Source: CADEED01 sp035701825 (GTDB lineage Bacteria; Pseudomonadota; Gammaproteobacteria; Steroidobacterales; Steroidobacteraceae). From it: a DNA stretch of 32,063 bases. Under the pieces are notes generated by a model. That model was not told the DNA's origin and made no database searches. It saw nothing but the letters and a program-made list of their open reading frames with translations. How positions within the stretch are numbered: the first letter of the stretch is position 1; every line of letters starts with the position of its first letter. Below, in pieces: positions 19,075 through 26,741 of this stretch. Where the stretch lies: positions 1-32,063 of the forward strand of contig DASSRK010000136.1 of the NCBI GenBank assembly GCA_035701825.1. Reading direction: 5' to 3'. The position numbers were made by a program, and so were the translations under genes.

Positions 19075-20772
19075 ATGTACACGGCGAGCTCCGCGATCCT
19101 GGATGCGCTGGTCGAAGCGGGCGTCGAGTACCTGTTCGCCAATTTCGGCAGTGATCATCCGGGACTGCTCGAAGCCATCGCGCAGGCGCGCGCGGCGAAC
19201 AGGCCCTGTCCCAAGGTGATCACCGCGCCGACCGAAATGGTTGCGATGTCCGCCGCGCATGGCTTCGCGCAGGCGCGTGGCCGTGCGCAGGCCGTGCTGG
19301 TGCACGTCGACTGCGGCACGCAGGCGCTCGGCGGCGCCGTGCACAACGCGGCCAAGGGACGCGTGCCGGTGCTGATCATTGCCGGCCTGTCGCCCGCGAC
19401 CCAGGAAGGCGAGGCGCGCGGCAGCCGCAACGAATTCATCCAGTGGATCCAGGACGTGCCCGACCAGCGCGGACTGGTGCGTGGTTACGTTCGCTACGAG
19501 AACGAAGTGCGCGTCGGCGCGAACGCCAGGCAGATCGTGCATCGCGCGCTGCAGTTCGCGCACAGCGAGCCGCGCGGCCCGGTGTACCTGACCGCCGCGC
19601 GCGAGGTGCTCGAGAGCGAGGTGCCGCCGGTGGCGCTCGACATGCGCCAGTGGCAGCCGGTGCAGCCGTCGGCGTTGCCGGCCGCGGCCGTCGAGACAAT
19701 CGCGAATGCGCTGGCGGGCGCCGAACGACCACTCGTCGTGACCTCGTACGTGGGTCGCAACCCCGCGGCCGTCGATGCGTTGACCGGCCTCTGCGCGGAA
19801 TTCGGCATCGGCGTGCTCGAGTCCGTGCCGAGCTACATGAATTTCCCGACCACGCACGACTGCTACCTGGGCGTGCAGTGGAACGAACGGCGCCAGAACG
19901 ATGCGCTGGCGCAGGCCGACGTCGTTCTGGTGATCGACAGCGACGTGCCGTGGATCGGCGCGGTCAGCAAGCCGCGCGCCGGCGCGCGCATTTTCCATGT
20001 CGACTGCGACGCGCTCAAGCAGCAGATGCCGCTGTGGTACATCGGCAGCGAGCTCGCGGTGCAGGCCGATGCGGCAACCGCCCTGGCGCAGCTGCGCGCC
20101 GCGCTGGCGGTGCGCAGGCCGGAACGCATCGAGCGGCGCCTGCGGCAGCTCGAGGCTGCGCACGAGGCCTGGGAGGGATTCGTCGCCGCGCACGAACGCC
20201 CGCAGGCCGGGCTCACGGCGCCGCTGCTGGTCGCGGCGCTGCGCGAGGCCATCGGCGAGGACGCCATCGTGGTCAGCGAAGCGGTCACCAACTTCCACGT
20301 GGTCTCGCAGCACATGAAGCGCACGCGTCCGGGAACCCTGTTCTCGAGCGGCGGCGGATCGCTGGGATACAACGGCGGCGCGGCGTTCGGCATCAAGCTG
20401 GCTCGGCCGGATGCGCTGGTGGTCGCCGTGACGGGCGACGGTTCCTATCTATTCTCGCAGCCGTCGGTGGTGCACTGGCTTGCGCGGCGCTACCAGGCGC
20501 CGTTCCTGCACGTGGTGCTGAACAATGGCGGCTGGCGCGCGCCGCGCCAGGGCGCGCTGAGCGTGAACCCCGATGGCCTCGCGGCGCACGCGCCGGACAT
20601 CGACATCCATTTCCCGGAGCCGCCGGACTACGCGGGTATCGCGGCCGCGGCGGGCGGCGCGCACGCCGAGACCGTGCGCAGCGTCGCCGAACTGCAGCCC
20701 GCCATCACCCGGGCATTGCAGGCGGTGCGTGACGGGAAGCGCTCCGCGGTCATCGACGCGCACGTGGCTTGA
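19075..20772 (+). CDS. Thiamine-diphosphate-requiring enzyme (acetolactate synthase/benzoylformate decarboxylase superfamily)
   Basis: A 565-aa enzyme with the three-domain layout of the pyruvate oxidase/acetolactate synthase group. The N-terminal PYR domain (about 1-170) has the catalytic glutamate E54 in TAPTEMVAMSAAHG. A central Rossmann-like domain spans about 200-340. The C-terminal PP domain carries the ThDP/Mg motif beginning GDG (454-456, VTGDGSYLF) and ending NNGGW. The catalytic frame is intact, so it should decarboxylate or ligate a 2-keto acid. No small regulatory subunit gene follows, which argues against biosynthetic acetolactate synthase. The neighbouring LigW-like and aldehyde dehydrogenase genes hint at an aromatic or side-chain 2-keto acid, but that is inference. 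A leaderless start is likely. Confidence 0.88.
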   Translation: MYTASSAILDALVEAGVEYLFANFGSDHPGLLEAIAQARAANRPCPKVITAPTEMVAMSAAHGFAQARGRAQAVLVHVDCGTQALGGAVHNAAKGRVPVLIIAGLSPATQEGEARGSRNEFIQWIQDVPDQRGLVRGYVRYENEVRVGANARQIVHRALQFAHSEPRGPVYLTAAREVLESEVPPVALDMRQWQPVQPSALPAAAVETIANALAGAERPLVVTSYVGRNPAAVDALTGLCAEFGIGVLESVPSYMNFPTTHDCYLGVQWNERRQNDALAQADVVLVIDSDVPWIGAVSKPRAGARIFHVDCDALKQQMPLWYIGSELAVQADAATALAQLRAALAVRRPERIERRLRQLEAAHEAWEGFVAAHERPQAGLTAPLLVAALREAIGEDAIVVSEAVTNFHVVSQHMKRTRPGTLFSSGGGSLGYNGGAAFGIKLARPDALVVAVTGDGSYLFSQPSVVHWLARRYQAPFLHVVLNNGGWRAPRQGALSVNPDGLAAHAPDIDIHFPEPPDYAGIAAAAGGAHAETVRSVAELQPAITRALQAVRDGKRSAVIDAHVA

Positions 20773-20799
20773 CGCATTCGAAGCGCCGCGTGGCTGCCC

Positions 20800-21834
20800 T
20801 CAGGCTGCGCCGATCTTGAACAGCTTCTCGGCGTTGGTCTGGAAATATTTCTTCTTGTCGGCCGCCGACATCGGCAGGTTGTCGGAGACCGTCACTTCGG
20901 ACGGCAGGTACTGGTACGGATAATCCATCGCGTACAGCGTGTGGTCCGGTCCCATGACCTGGTGGCAGAGCATGATCGCCGGTTCCCAGGCGACGCCACT
21001 GTTGGTGACATAGACGTTCTCGCGCAGGTATTCGCCGGGCGTGCGCCTGAGCTTGCGCAGGTGCGGATGGCGGTTGGCGCGGGTCGCGGCCGCGTGCATG
21101 TAGTCGATGCGGTACAGCCAGAAGGGCAGCGCTTCGCCGCAGTGGCCGATGCCGAACTTGAGCCTGGGAAACTCGTCGAACGCCCCCGAGACGATGATGC
21201 GCAGCATGTGCAGCCCGGTCTCGGCCTGGAAGCCGAACACCGCGCCGTCGAGCCCCTTCTCGAGATACGGCTGGATCATGTCGCGCGGCGGCGAGTTCGG
21301 GTGCAGGTAGATAGGCACGTCGTGCGCCTCGGCCGCGGCGAAGATGTCCCAGAACTTCGGGTCGTCGAGCCGCTCGCCCATGGTGTGCGAGTTCAGGATC
21401 ACCCCCTTGAGTCCGAGCTTCGTGACGGCGCGGTCGATCTCGCGGGCCGCGGCCTTGGGGTCCTGCGGAGCGGCCGCGGCGAGCCCGGTGTAACGCGTCG
21501 GGTGCGTGCGGATGGCGTCGGCGAGCTCATCGTTGCTGGCGGTCGCCAGTGAATTGGCGGTGGCGGCGTCGAACACCTGCACGCCGGGCGAGGTGAGCAT
21601 CAGCACCTGCATGTCGATGCCGCTCGAGTCCATCTCGGCGATGCGCGCCGGGCCCAGGTCCTGCAGGCGATCGACGATGAAGCGCGCGCGTTCGTCGGGG
21701 CTGTTGAGATAGAAGCCCCACAGGCTGTTGAAGCCGGGATCGTCGTAGCCGTCGGCCAGCAACTTGCGGAGCAGCTTGATCTGGTCGCGCGTCGCCCAGG
21801 CTTCTTCCGTGGCAATCCGCTTGTAATCAGGCAT
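20800..21834 (-). CDS. LigW-like metal-dependent decarboxylase (5-carboxyvanillate decarboxylase family amidohydrolase)
   Basis: A 344-aa amidohydrolase-2 family protein. Motifs match Sphingobium 5-carboxyvanillate decarboxylase (LigW/LigW2) along the length: RIATEEAWATR at the N-terminus, SLWGFY, LTSPGVQ, APQDP, GLDGAVFGFQAETGLHMLR, GEALPFWLYRIDYMH, NSGVAWEPAI and YAMDYPYQY. Probable metal ligands are E10, H178 and D304, equivalent to E19, H188 and D314 of LigW; H231 (GIGHCGEA) is a likely catalytic histidine. LigW converts 5-carboxyvanillate to vanillate in biphenyl-lignin breakdown. Gamma-resorcylate decarboxylases are close relatives, so the true acid may differ. ATG at 21834 has AGGGA upstream. 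Divergent from an aldehyde dehydrogenase gene. Confidence 0.88.
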   Translation of the reverse strand: MPDYKRIATEEAWATRDQIKLLRKLLADGYDDPGFNSLWGFYLNSPDERARFIVDRLQDLGPARIAEMDSSGIDMQVLMLTSPGVQVFDAATANSLATASNDELADAIRTHPTRYTGLAAAAPQDPKAAAREIDRAVTKLGLKGVILNSHTMGERLDDPKFWDIFAAAEAHDVPIYLHPNSPPRDMIQPYLEKGLDGAVFGFQAETGLHMLRIIVSGAFDEFPRLKFGIGHCGEALPFWLYRIDYMHAAATRANRHPHLRKLRRTPGEYLRENVYVTNSGVAWEPAIMLCHQVMGPDHTLYAMDYPYQYLPSEVTVSDNLPMSAADKKKYFQTNAEKLFKIGAA

Positions 21835-21960
21835 TCAGCTTCCCTTGGCGAGTGGGCCCCGGCGAACAGGCGCGAAATCATGGCACAGCAACACTGCCCG
21901 CCAGTTTCGCGAGGCATCGACTTTTGCTTCGCGATGCGTCGAGTCTGCGCGGGCACCAGC

Positions 21961-22008
21961 GCAGCCCGGAACGCGGCCCTGAACGCAGCCCGGAACGCGG
22001 CCCGGAAC
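21961..22008. repeat. 12-bp tandem repeat, four copies
   Basis: Four consecutive 12-bp units of the form gcRgccYggaac-like sequence (GCAGCCCGGAAC alternating with GCGGCCCGGAAC; one unit has T for C) run from 21961 to 22008. They can also be read as a 24-bp unit repeated twice. A partial fifth unit (GCAGC) follows. They end 7 bp before a -10 box and 19 bp before the aldehyde dehydrogenase ATG. Confidence 0.85.
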
Positions 22009-22014
22009 GCAGCG

Positions 22015-22020
22015 TATAGT
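22015..22020 (+). promoter_or_regulatory. -10 box of a probable leaderless promoter
   Basis: TATAGT ends 7 nt before the aldehyde dehydrogenase ATG, and there is no Shine-Dalgarno. The expected -35 position falls inside the tandem repeat. Confidence 0.45.
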
Positions 22021-22027
22021 CGGCACC

Positions 22028-23494
22028 ATGTCAGCGAACATCAGAGCCGCCGCCCCGGATGCTTCCAACTATCCCGAGCTCACGCTGTTCATCGAGGGCG
22101 AATGGCTGGGGACGCAGGGCCGCAAGTCGCAGCCGCTGATCAACCCGGCGACCGAGGAAGTGCTGGGCCAGTTGCCGCACGCCAGCGCCGCGGATCTCGA
22201 CCGCGCGCTCGCCGCCGCGCAGCGCGCCTGGGGGGAATGGCGCGCCTTGCTGCCGGTCGAGCGCGGCAGGATCCTGAAGAAGGCCGCGGACCTGATGCGC
22301 GCGCGCGCCGAGGACATCGCGCGCATCGCCACGCTCGAGATGGGCAAGAGCATCCACGAGACGCGCATCGAGGTGCAGGCCTCGGCGGAAATCTTCGAGT
22401 GGTACGCCGAGGAGGGACGTCGCGCCTACGGACGCGTGCTGCCGCAGCGGCTCCCGGGGCAGCGCATGACCATCGTCAAGGAGCCCGTCGGGCCCGTGGC
22501 CGCGTTCGCGCCGTGGAATTTCCCGGCCGGCAACCCGGCGCGCAAGATCGGCGCCGCGCTCGGCGCCGGCTGCAGCTGCATCCTCAAGCCCGCCGAGGAA
22601 GCGGCGGGCAGCGCGCTCGCCATTGCGCGCGCGCTGCACGATGCGGGGTTGCCGAAGGGCGTGCTGGCGATCGTGTTCGGCGTGCCGCACGAAGTGTCCA
22701 CGCACCTGATCGCCTCACCCATCATCCGCAAGGTTTCCTTCACCGGCTCGATCCCGGTGGGCAAGCAGCTCACGCGGCTGGCGGCCGACGGGATGAAGCG
22801 CACCACCATGGAATTGGGCGGGCACGCGCCGGTGATCGTGTTCGACGACGTCGACGTCGACAAGGTGCTCGACCTGTGCGTGACCGCGAAATATCGCAAC
22901 GCCGGCCAGGTATGCGTGTCGCCGACCCGGTTCTACGTGCACGAGTCTATCTACCCGCGCTTCGCGGACGGGTTCGCGGCGCGCGCGCACGCACTGCCCG
23001 TGGGGCCCGGCATCGATGAAGCCAACCGCATGGGCCCGCTGGCGCATGCGCGCCGCCTGCCGGCGGTGCAGGGCATCGTCGACGAGTCCTTGAGACATGG
23101 CGCGCGCTTGCTGGCCGGCGGCAAGCGCATCGAACGCAAGGGATTCTTCTTCGAACCCACCGTGCTCGCCGACGTGCCCAATTCGGCGCGCATCATGAAC
23201 GAGGAGCCGTTCGGTCCGGTCGCCATCCTGAATCCGTTCCGTGACTTCGACGCCGTCCTGGCCGAGGCCAATCGCCTGCCGTACGGCCTCGCGGCCTTCG
23301 GCTTCACCAACGATGCGCGGCGCGTGAACCTGCTGGGTGAACGGCTCGAGGCCGGCATGATCGGGCTCAACGGCTTCCAGATTTCGGTGCCCGAGTCGCC
23401 GTTCGGCGGCGTGAAGGAAAGCGGGCATGGCAGCGAAGAGGGTATCGAAGGACTCGAAGCCTGCCTCGTGACCAAGTTCATCAGCCAGGGTTGA
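22028..23494 (+). CDS. NAD(P)-dependent aldehyde dehydrogenase (GabD/succinate-semialdehyde dehydrogenase-like)
   Basis: A 488-aa aldehyde dehydrogenase unlike the one at 12843-14309. Conserved residues are N164 (FAPWNFPAGNP), the nucleotide loop FTGSIPVG (238-245), general base E262 (TMELGGHAP) and nucleophile C296 (AGQVCVSPTR). The APWNFPAGNPARKIGAALGAGC segment and RTTMELGGHAPVIVFDDVD place it in the succinate-semialdehyde/alpha-ketoglutarate-semialdehyde dehydrogenase branch. Such enzymes oxidise short semialdehydes, which could arise downstream of aromatic ring cleavage. It starts at ATG 22028 right after a tandem repeat and a -10 box, and is followed within 5 bp by a protease gene on the same strand. 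Exact substrate and cofactor preference are not readable. Confidence 0.9.
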   Translation: MSANIRAAAPDASNYPELTLFIEGEWLGTQGRKSQPLINPATEEVLGQLPHASAADLDRALAAAQRAWGEWRALLPVERGRILKKAADLMRARAEDIARIATLEMGKSIHETRIEVQASAEIFEWYAEEGRRAYGRVLPQRLPGQRMTIVKEPVGPVAAFAPWNFPAGNPARKIGAALGAGCSCILKPAEEAAGSALAIARALHDAGLPKGVLAIVFGVPHEVSTHLIASPIIRKVSFTGSIPVGKQLTRLAADGMKRTTMELGGHAPVIVFDDVDVDKVLDLCVTAKYRNAGQVCVSPTRFYVHESIYPRFADGFAARAHALPVGPGIDEANRMGPLAHARRLPAVQGIVDESLRHGARLLAGGKRIERKGFFFEPTVLADVPNSARIMNEEPFGPVAILNPFRDFDAVLAEANRLPYGLAAFGFTNDARRVNLLGERLEAGMIGLNGFQISVPESPFGGVKESGHGSEEGIEGLEACLVTKFISQG

Positions 23495-23499
23495 ACGAA

Positions 23500-24264
23500 A
23501 TGACCCGCTTCGCGTTTCTCATCGTGGCGCTGGTTATTTCGCACCATGCGCCGGCGATCGTCATGCGTCACGATGTGCCGGAGCAGCGCTTCCTCGATCT
23601 TGCAAGCCGATATCCGCAGGCGGTCCATGTGCGGCCGGCCAACGGCGACAACGGGGAGGGAACGCTGATCGCACCTCGCTGGGTGCTGACGGCGGCGCAC
23701 GTGGCGTCGGCTGTCGGACCGGGCGACATCGTGGTGGCCGGCGGCAAGTCCTACCCCGTAGATCGGGTATTCATGCATCCCAAGTTCCATGAGCTGACCT
23801 TCGCCGATATGCCCTTCGATATCGCGTTGATTGAATTGAAGCTGGCGGTGACTGGCATCAAGCCGGCGCAGCCGTTCAATGGCCAGGAGGCGGTGGGTTC
23901 GGTCGTCACCTTTGTCGGCCGGGGCGGGTTCGGGACCGGTGTGGCAGGCGTGCGCGGCGAGAATGCCCAGGTACGCGCTGCAACCAATCGAATCGACGCC
24001 GTGACAGATGCCGATCTGCAATTCCGCTTCGACAAGCCCGGCGAGGAACACGTAACCGAGTTCGAAGGGATCAGTGGCCCGGGAGATAGCGGGGGCGCTG
24101 CCTACCAGAAAATCGACGGCAAGCTCTACGTGGTCGGCGTCAGTTCGTGGCAGGACACCCGGCCGACGAAACGGGTGCAAGGCGTGTATGGAGTCATCGA
24201 GCACTACGTGCGCGTGGCGCCTCACTACCCATGGATAAGGCAGACCATGCGCGCCGCTCCTTAG
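23500..24264 (+). CDS. Secreted trypsin-like (S1 family) serine protease
   Basis: A 254-aa protein with a hydrophobic export signal (about 1-18, HAPA|IV) and a chymotrypsin-fold domain. The triad is complete: H67 (LTAAHVAS), D107 (DIALIEL) and S197 (GPGDSGGAAY). The mature N-terminus may be IVMRHDV, in place of the IVGG of classical trypsins. The only nearby cysteine-poor sequence suggests a periplasmic or secreted enzyme without disulfides. ATG at 23500, 5 bp after the aldehyde dehydrogenase stop, is preferred to an upstream TTG at 23491 because it opens the signal peptide. Probably co-transcribed with the dehydrogenase, with no obvious functional link. Its stop codon overlaps that of the convergent gene. 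Confidence 0.88.
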   Translation: MTRFAFLIVALVISHHAPAIVMRHDVPEQRFLDLASRYPQAVHVRPANGDNGEGTLIAPRWVLTAAHVASAVGPGDIVVAGGKSYPVDRVFMHPKFHELTFADMPFDIALIELKLAVTGIKPAQPFNGQEAVGSVVTFVGRGGFGTGVAGVRGENAQVRAATNRIDAVTDADLQFRFDKPGEEHVTEFEGISGPGDSGGAAYQKIDGKLYVVGVSSWQDTRPTKRVQGVYGVIEHYVRVAPHYPWIRQTMRAAP

Positions 24265-25070
24265 CGCACTTTACCGGCCCGGTTGGCCAGCACGACATTG
24301 TTGAACGTCGCCTTGTCGACGATGTCGGGCAGATGGGAACAGAAGCCGATGCCGACATAGAAGGGCTCGGTGAATTCGAGCTCGATGGGCGGCCCGTATT
24401 GCGTCATGGGCTCGCCTTCGAGGCTGACATACAGCGCGAAGCGATTGCCGCGCTTCTCGATGCCGATGCGCCGCGCGATGTCGTTGACCAGCGAGTCGGG
24501 GCTCTTGCCCGCGGGCCGGCCGCGCCCGCCGACGCGGAATTCGCGATCCCGGGTGAGGGCGCCTTTCTCCGGGCGCTGCGCGAGCTGGATCATGCCGAGG
24601 CCATGGAGCGCGACCACGACCTGCTTCGAGTCGTCCTCGAGATCCTGGCGGATCACCAGCACCGCCTTGCGGTCGCCGTAGCCATCGGGATCCGGGAACC
24701 CGATGTCCGCAGCGAGCGAGACGTCGCCTTTCATTTCCTTCCACAGGAAATGGAACTCGTCGCGCGTGTACCAGATGTTGTAGCCGGCCGAATGGATCGT
24801 GTACGTGCCGTTGAGGTAGTTGGAACTGCCCGGCACCAGCGCCGCGCCGATGTCCGACTTCGCCGCAAAGATCCCGATGGGGGTCCGGTCATGGATGCTG
24901 GCGCGGTGGAAATCCGCGGGCGGTGGGACCTGCTTGTGGGTCTCCGATCCCGGCAGCGCCCAGTCGGGGACTTCGGCCCTGGCGGCCGCCGTCGGCGTCT
25001 GCGCCATGGAGGCATGACACGGCAGCAGTGACAGTGCGGCGATCAATGACGCGGCGCTCGATGGCTTCAT
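24261..25070 (-). CDS. Secreted protein with DUF1349-like (concanavalin-type) domain
   Basis: A 269-aa exported protein of unknown function. Residues 1-24 form a signal peptide (ends SMAQ). The middle (about 60-240) resembles the DUF1349/laminin-G-like beta-sandwich found in TolB-like and glycan-associated proteins: YTIHSAGYNIWYTRDEFHFLWKEMKGDVSLAADI is characteristic in spacing and aromatic pattern, although I quote it only by position (about residues 89-122 of the mature frame). The ATG at 25070 is chosen over an upstream frame because it opens the signal peptide. A -10-like TATAGT lies 9 nt before it. Its TAA stop overlaps the convergent protease's TAG by two bases. Possible roles include carbohydrate binding or a hydrolase accessory domain; none is shown. 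Confidence 0.75.
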   Translation of the reverse strand: MKPSSAASLIAALSLLPCHASMAQTPTAAARAEVPDWALPGSETHKQVPPPADFHRASIHDRTPIGIFAAKSDIGAALVPGSSNYLNGTYTIHSAGYNIWYTRDEFHFLWKEMKGDVSLAADIGFPDPDGYGDRKAVLVIRQDLEDDSKQVVVALHGLGMIQLAQRPEKGALTRDREFRVGGRGRPAGKSPDSLVNDIARRIGIEKRGNRFALYVSLEGEPMTQYGPPIELEFTEPFYVGIGFCSHLPDIVDKATFNNVVLANRAGKVR

Positions 25071-25079
25071 GCGCCGGCG

Positions 25080-25085
25080 ACTATA
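25080..25085 (-). promoter_or_regulatory. -10 box of a probable leaderless promoter
   Basis: TATAGT on the - strand ends 9 nt before the ATG of the DUF1349-like gene, with no Shine-Dalgarno in between. Confidence 0.4.
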
Positions 25086-25117
25086 GCGCGAAGCACGGGT
25101 TGTTCGTCCACCCGCAG

Positions 25118-25145
25118 AAAAACGGGCGGTCACCAGGACCGCCCG
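25118..25145 (-). terminator. Intrinsic terminator of the AraC-family gene
   Basis: Reading the - strand, CGGGCGGTC pairs with GACCGCCCG across a 5-nt loop (25145-25123) and is followed by TTTTT (25122-25118). It lies 23 bp past the regulator's stop codon. Confidence 0.85.
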
Positions 25146-25168
25146 GATGTCGAAGGATCAGTCTAACT

Positions 25169-26137
25169 TCAGGCCGCTACGTCGACTTTCTCGCGGCGGT
25201 ACTCACGCGGTGTGGCGCCGAACTTCGCGCGGAACACGCGCCCGAAGTGCGTCGGGCTGTTGAAGCCATAGTCGAAGGCGATCGCGGTCACCGTGCGGCC
25301 GCGCTGCGACGGCGACAGCAACGCGCGGGAACAGGCCTCGAGCCGGCGGCGCAGGATGTAGCGCGCCACGGTCTCGTCCTGGTCCGAGAACAGGTGATGC
25401 AGGTAGCGCGTGGTCATCTTGCAGGCGTCGGCGATGCGCGTCGGCGTCAGGTCCGGGTCGTTCAGGTGCGCTTCGATGTAGTTGATGATGCGAATGCGAT
25501 GCGCGGTGGCGAGCGACGAGCGGTCCGAGCGTGACTGCGGCAGGTCCGCATAGGCCGCGGCAACCAGGTCCAGGATGGCGGTGTTGACGCGCGCCGCGGT
25601 CGGCATGTCGAGGTTCTTCTGGTACTCGAACCAGAAGTTGCGCAGGAAGCGCGAAAGCAGGGCGCAGACGCCGCTCTCGCCGACCATGGGGATGGCCACC
25701 AGGCATTCCGGGCAGGCGATGTGCCGGCGCAGGATGGCGTCCGGGATGCCGAGCACCAGCATGCGATTGGCGCCGCCGAAGCCGATTTCGTAGTGGCGCG
25801 TGCTGTCGCACAGCGTGAAGTCACCGGCATTCAGCCGGGCCTCGCGTCCGTCCTGGCGGTTCACGCTTTCGCCTTCCATCTGCAGGTGAAGGAAGAACAG
25901 CGAGCTGCGCGTGCGTGCCACGTGCGCGCGTGAATGCCGGACGAGCTGCGCGTCGGAGTACACCTCCGCGAGGGTCAGGTCGCCGATGGTGGCGCGGGCA
26001 ATGCTGCCATTGAAGGTGCGGATGTCGACCGGATCGGAAACCAGCGGCGAAAAGGCCTCGCTGGCCCGGTCGTTCCAGTAATTGAGCTTGCGACGCGGAT
26101 CCAGACCGTTCGTCGAAAACGATTCCACAGTAGCCAT
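25169..26137 (-). CDS. AraC-family transcriptional regulator
   Basis: A 322-aa regulator. Residues about 30-190 form an AraC-binding-2-like sensor domain (NYWNDRASEAFSPLV..., then GDFTLCDSTRHYEIGF), as in FeaR/NitR-type activators of aromatic-compound genes. The C-terminal AraC DNA-binding domain (about 213-318) has two helix-turn-helix motifs, the second with the family signature IAFDYGFNSPTHFGRVFRAKFG followed by TPREYR. ATG at 26137 is selected because GGAGGT lies 5 nt upstream; a longer frame to 26167 lacks one. It is transcribed divergently from the MarR-FadJ-amidohydrolase unit, which it may control along with the transporter. A strong terminator follows. Confidence 0.92.
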   Translation of the reverse strand: MATVESFSTNGLDPRRKLNYWNDRASEAFSPLVSDPVDIRTFNGSIARATIGDLTLAEVYSDAQLVRHSRAHVARTRSSLFFLHLQMEGESVNRQDGREARLNAGDFTLCDSTRHYEIGFGGANRMLVLGIPDAILRRHIACPECLVAIPMVGESGVCALLSRFLRNFWFEYQKNLDMPTAARVNTAILDLVAAAYADLPQSRSDRSSLATAHRIRIINYIEAHLNDPDLTPTRIADACKMTTRYLHHLFSDQDETVARYILRRRLEACSRALLSPSQRGRTVTAIAFDYGFNSPTHFGRVFRAKFGATPREYRREKVDVAA

Positions 26138-26177
26138 GCTGACCTCCCCCTCGAGGCGACCGACCAACTGGGCGATG

Positions 26178-26183
26178 GTTATA
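26178..26183 (-). promoter_or_regulatory. -10 box of the AraC-family gene promoter
   Basis: TATAAC on the - strand lies 40 bp before the start codon. TAGTTA is a possible -35 18 bp upstream, inside the dyad at 26189-26207, so a repressor bound there would block this promoter. Confidence 0.45.
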
Positions 26184-26188
26184 AGGGA

Positions 26189-26207
26189 TAGTTATCGGTC
26201 GTAACTA
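26189..26207. promoter_or_regulatory. 19-bp dyad in the AraC/MarR divergent region, candidate MarR operator
   Basis: TAGTTA and TAACTA form a perfect inverted repeat with a 7-bp spacer, in an AT-rich island within otherwise GC-rich DNA. The size suits a MarR dimer. It lies between the divergent araC-type and marR-type genes. Confidence 0.5.
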
Positions 26208-26312
26208 ATTTGTAGTTTTGATACGAGCTATCGATGAATCGGCGTTCGCTCCGGGTCGAGAACCCGTCCGGAAGCCGGGGGCAGCATCCTGACGATGCGG
26301 GGAGGGAACACG

Positions 26313-26741
26313 GTGGTTCGGACGGCGCCGCTGCAGGATGTCATCGGCTACGCGCTGCGTCGCGCCCAGGGAGCGGTGTATTCCGATCTCAGCGATGCGT
26401 TGGCACGAATTTCGCTAAGGCCCCTGCAATACACGCTGCTGCTCATGGTCAACGAGAATCCCGGCGCCAGCCAGACCAGCGTCTGCGAGGCCCTCGGCAT
26501 GCAGAAGGCCAATTGCGTTCCCACCATGAGCGAGCTCGAGCGCCGCGGCCTGATCATCCGCCGCAAGTCAGCCGCCGACGCGCGCAGCTACCAACTGCAC
26601 ATCACCAACCGGGGCAAGCGCATCCTGCAGCGCGCCGGCGAAGTCCAGTCCACGCACGAGCAGCGGCTCATCGAGCGAATCGGGCTCGAAGGACGTGACC
26701 AATTGCTGCATTTGTTGGGTAAGCTCACCGACCTCAAATGA
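26313..26741 (+). CDS. MarR-family transcriptional regulator
   Basis: A 142-aa winged-helix regulator. A dimerisation helix region (about 5-35) is followed by the winged helix (about 40-110): SLRPLQYTLLLMVNENPGAS, recognition helix around QTSVCEALGMQKANCVPTMS and the wing ELERRGLIIRRKSAADARSY, all typical of MarR. The GTG at 26313 is chosen over ATG at 26295 because GGAGGG lies exactly 6 nt upstream. Its stop overlaps the next gene's start (ATGA), so the two are translationally coupled. MarR proteins beside CoA-ester enzymes often sense aromatic or acyl-CoA ligands, for instance FerR and CouR in hydroxycinnamate breakdown; that the same holds here is inference. Confidence 0.9.
   Translation: MVRTAPLQDVIGYALRRAQGAVYSDLSDALARISLRPLQYTLLLMVNENPGASQTSVCEALGMQKANCVPTMSELERRGLIIRRKSAADARSYQLHITNRGKRILQRAGEVQSTHEQRLIERIGLEGRDQLLHLLGKLTDLK

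Noticed and set aside
19075..20772. Calling the ThDP enzyme IlvB (acetolactate synthase large subunit).
   Set aside because: No IlvN or other branched-chain biosynthetic gene is adjacent, and the family contains many catabolic decarboxylases with the same motifs.
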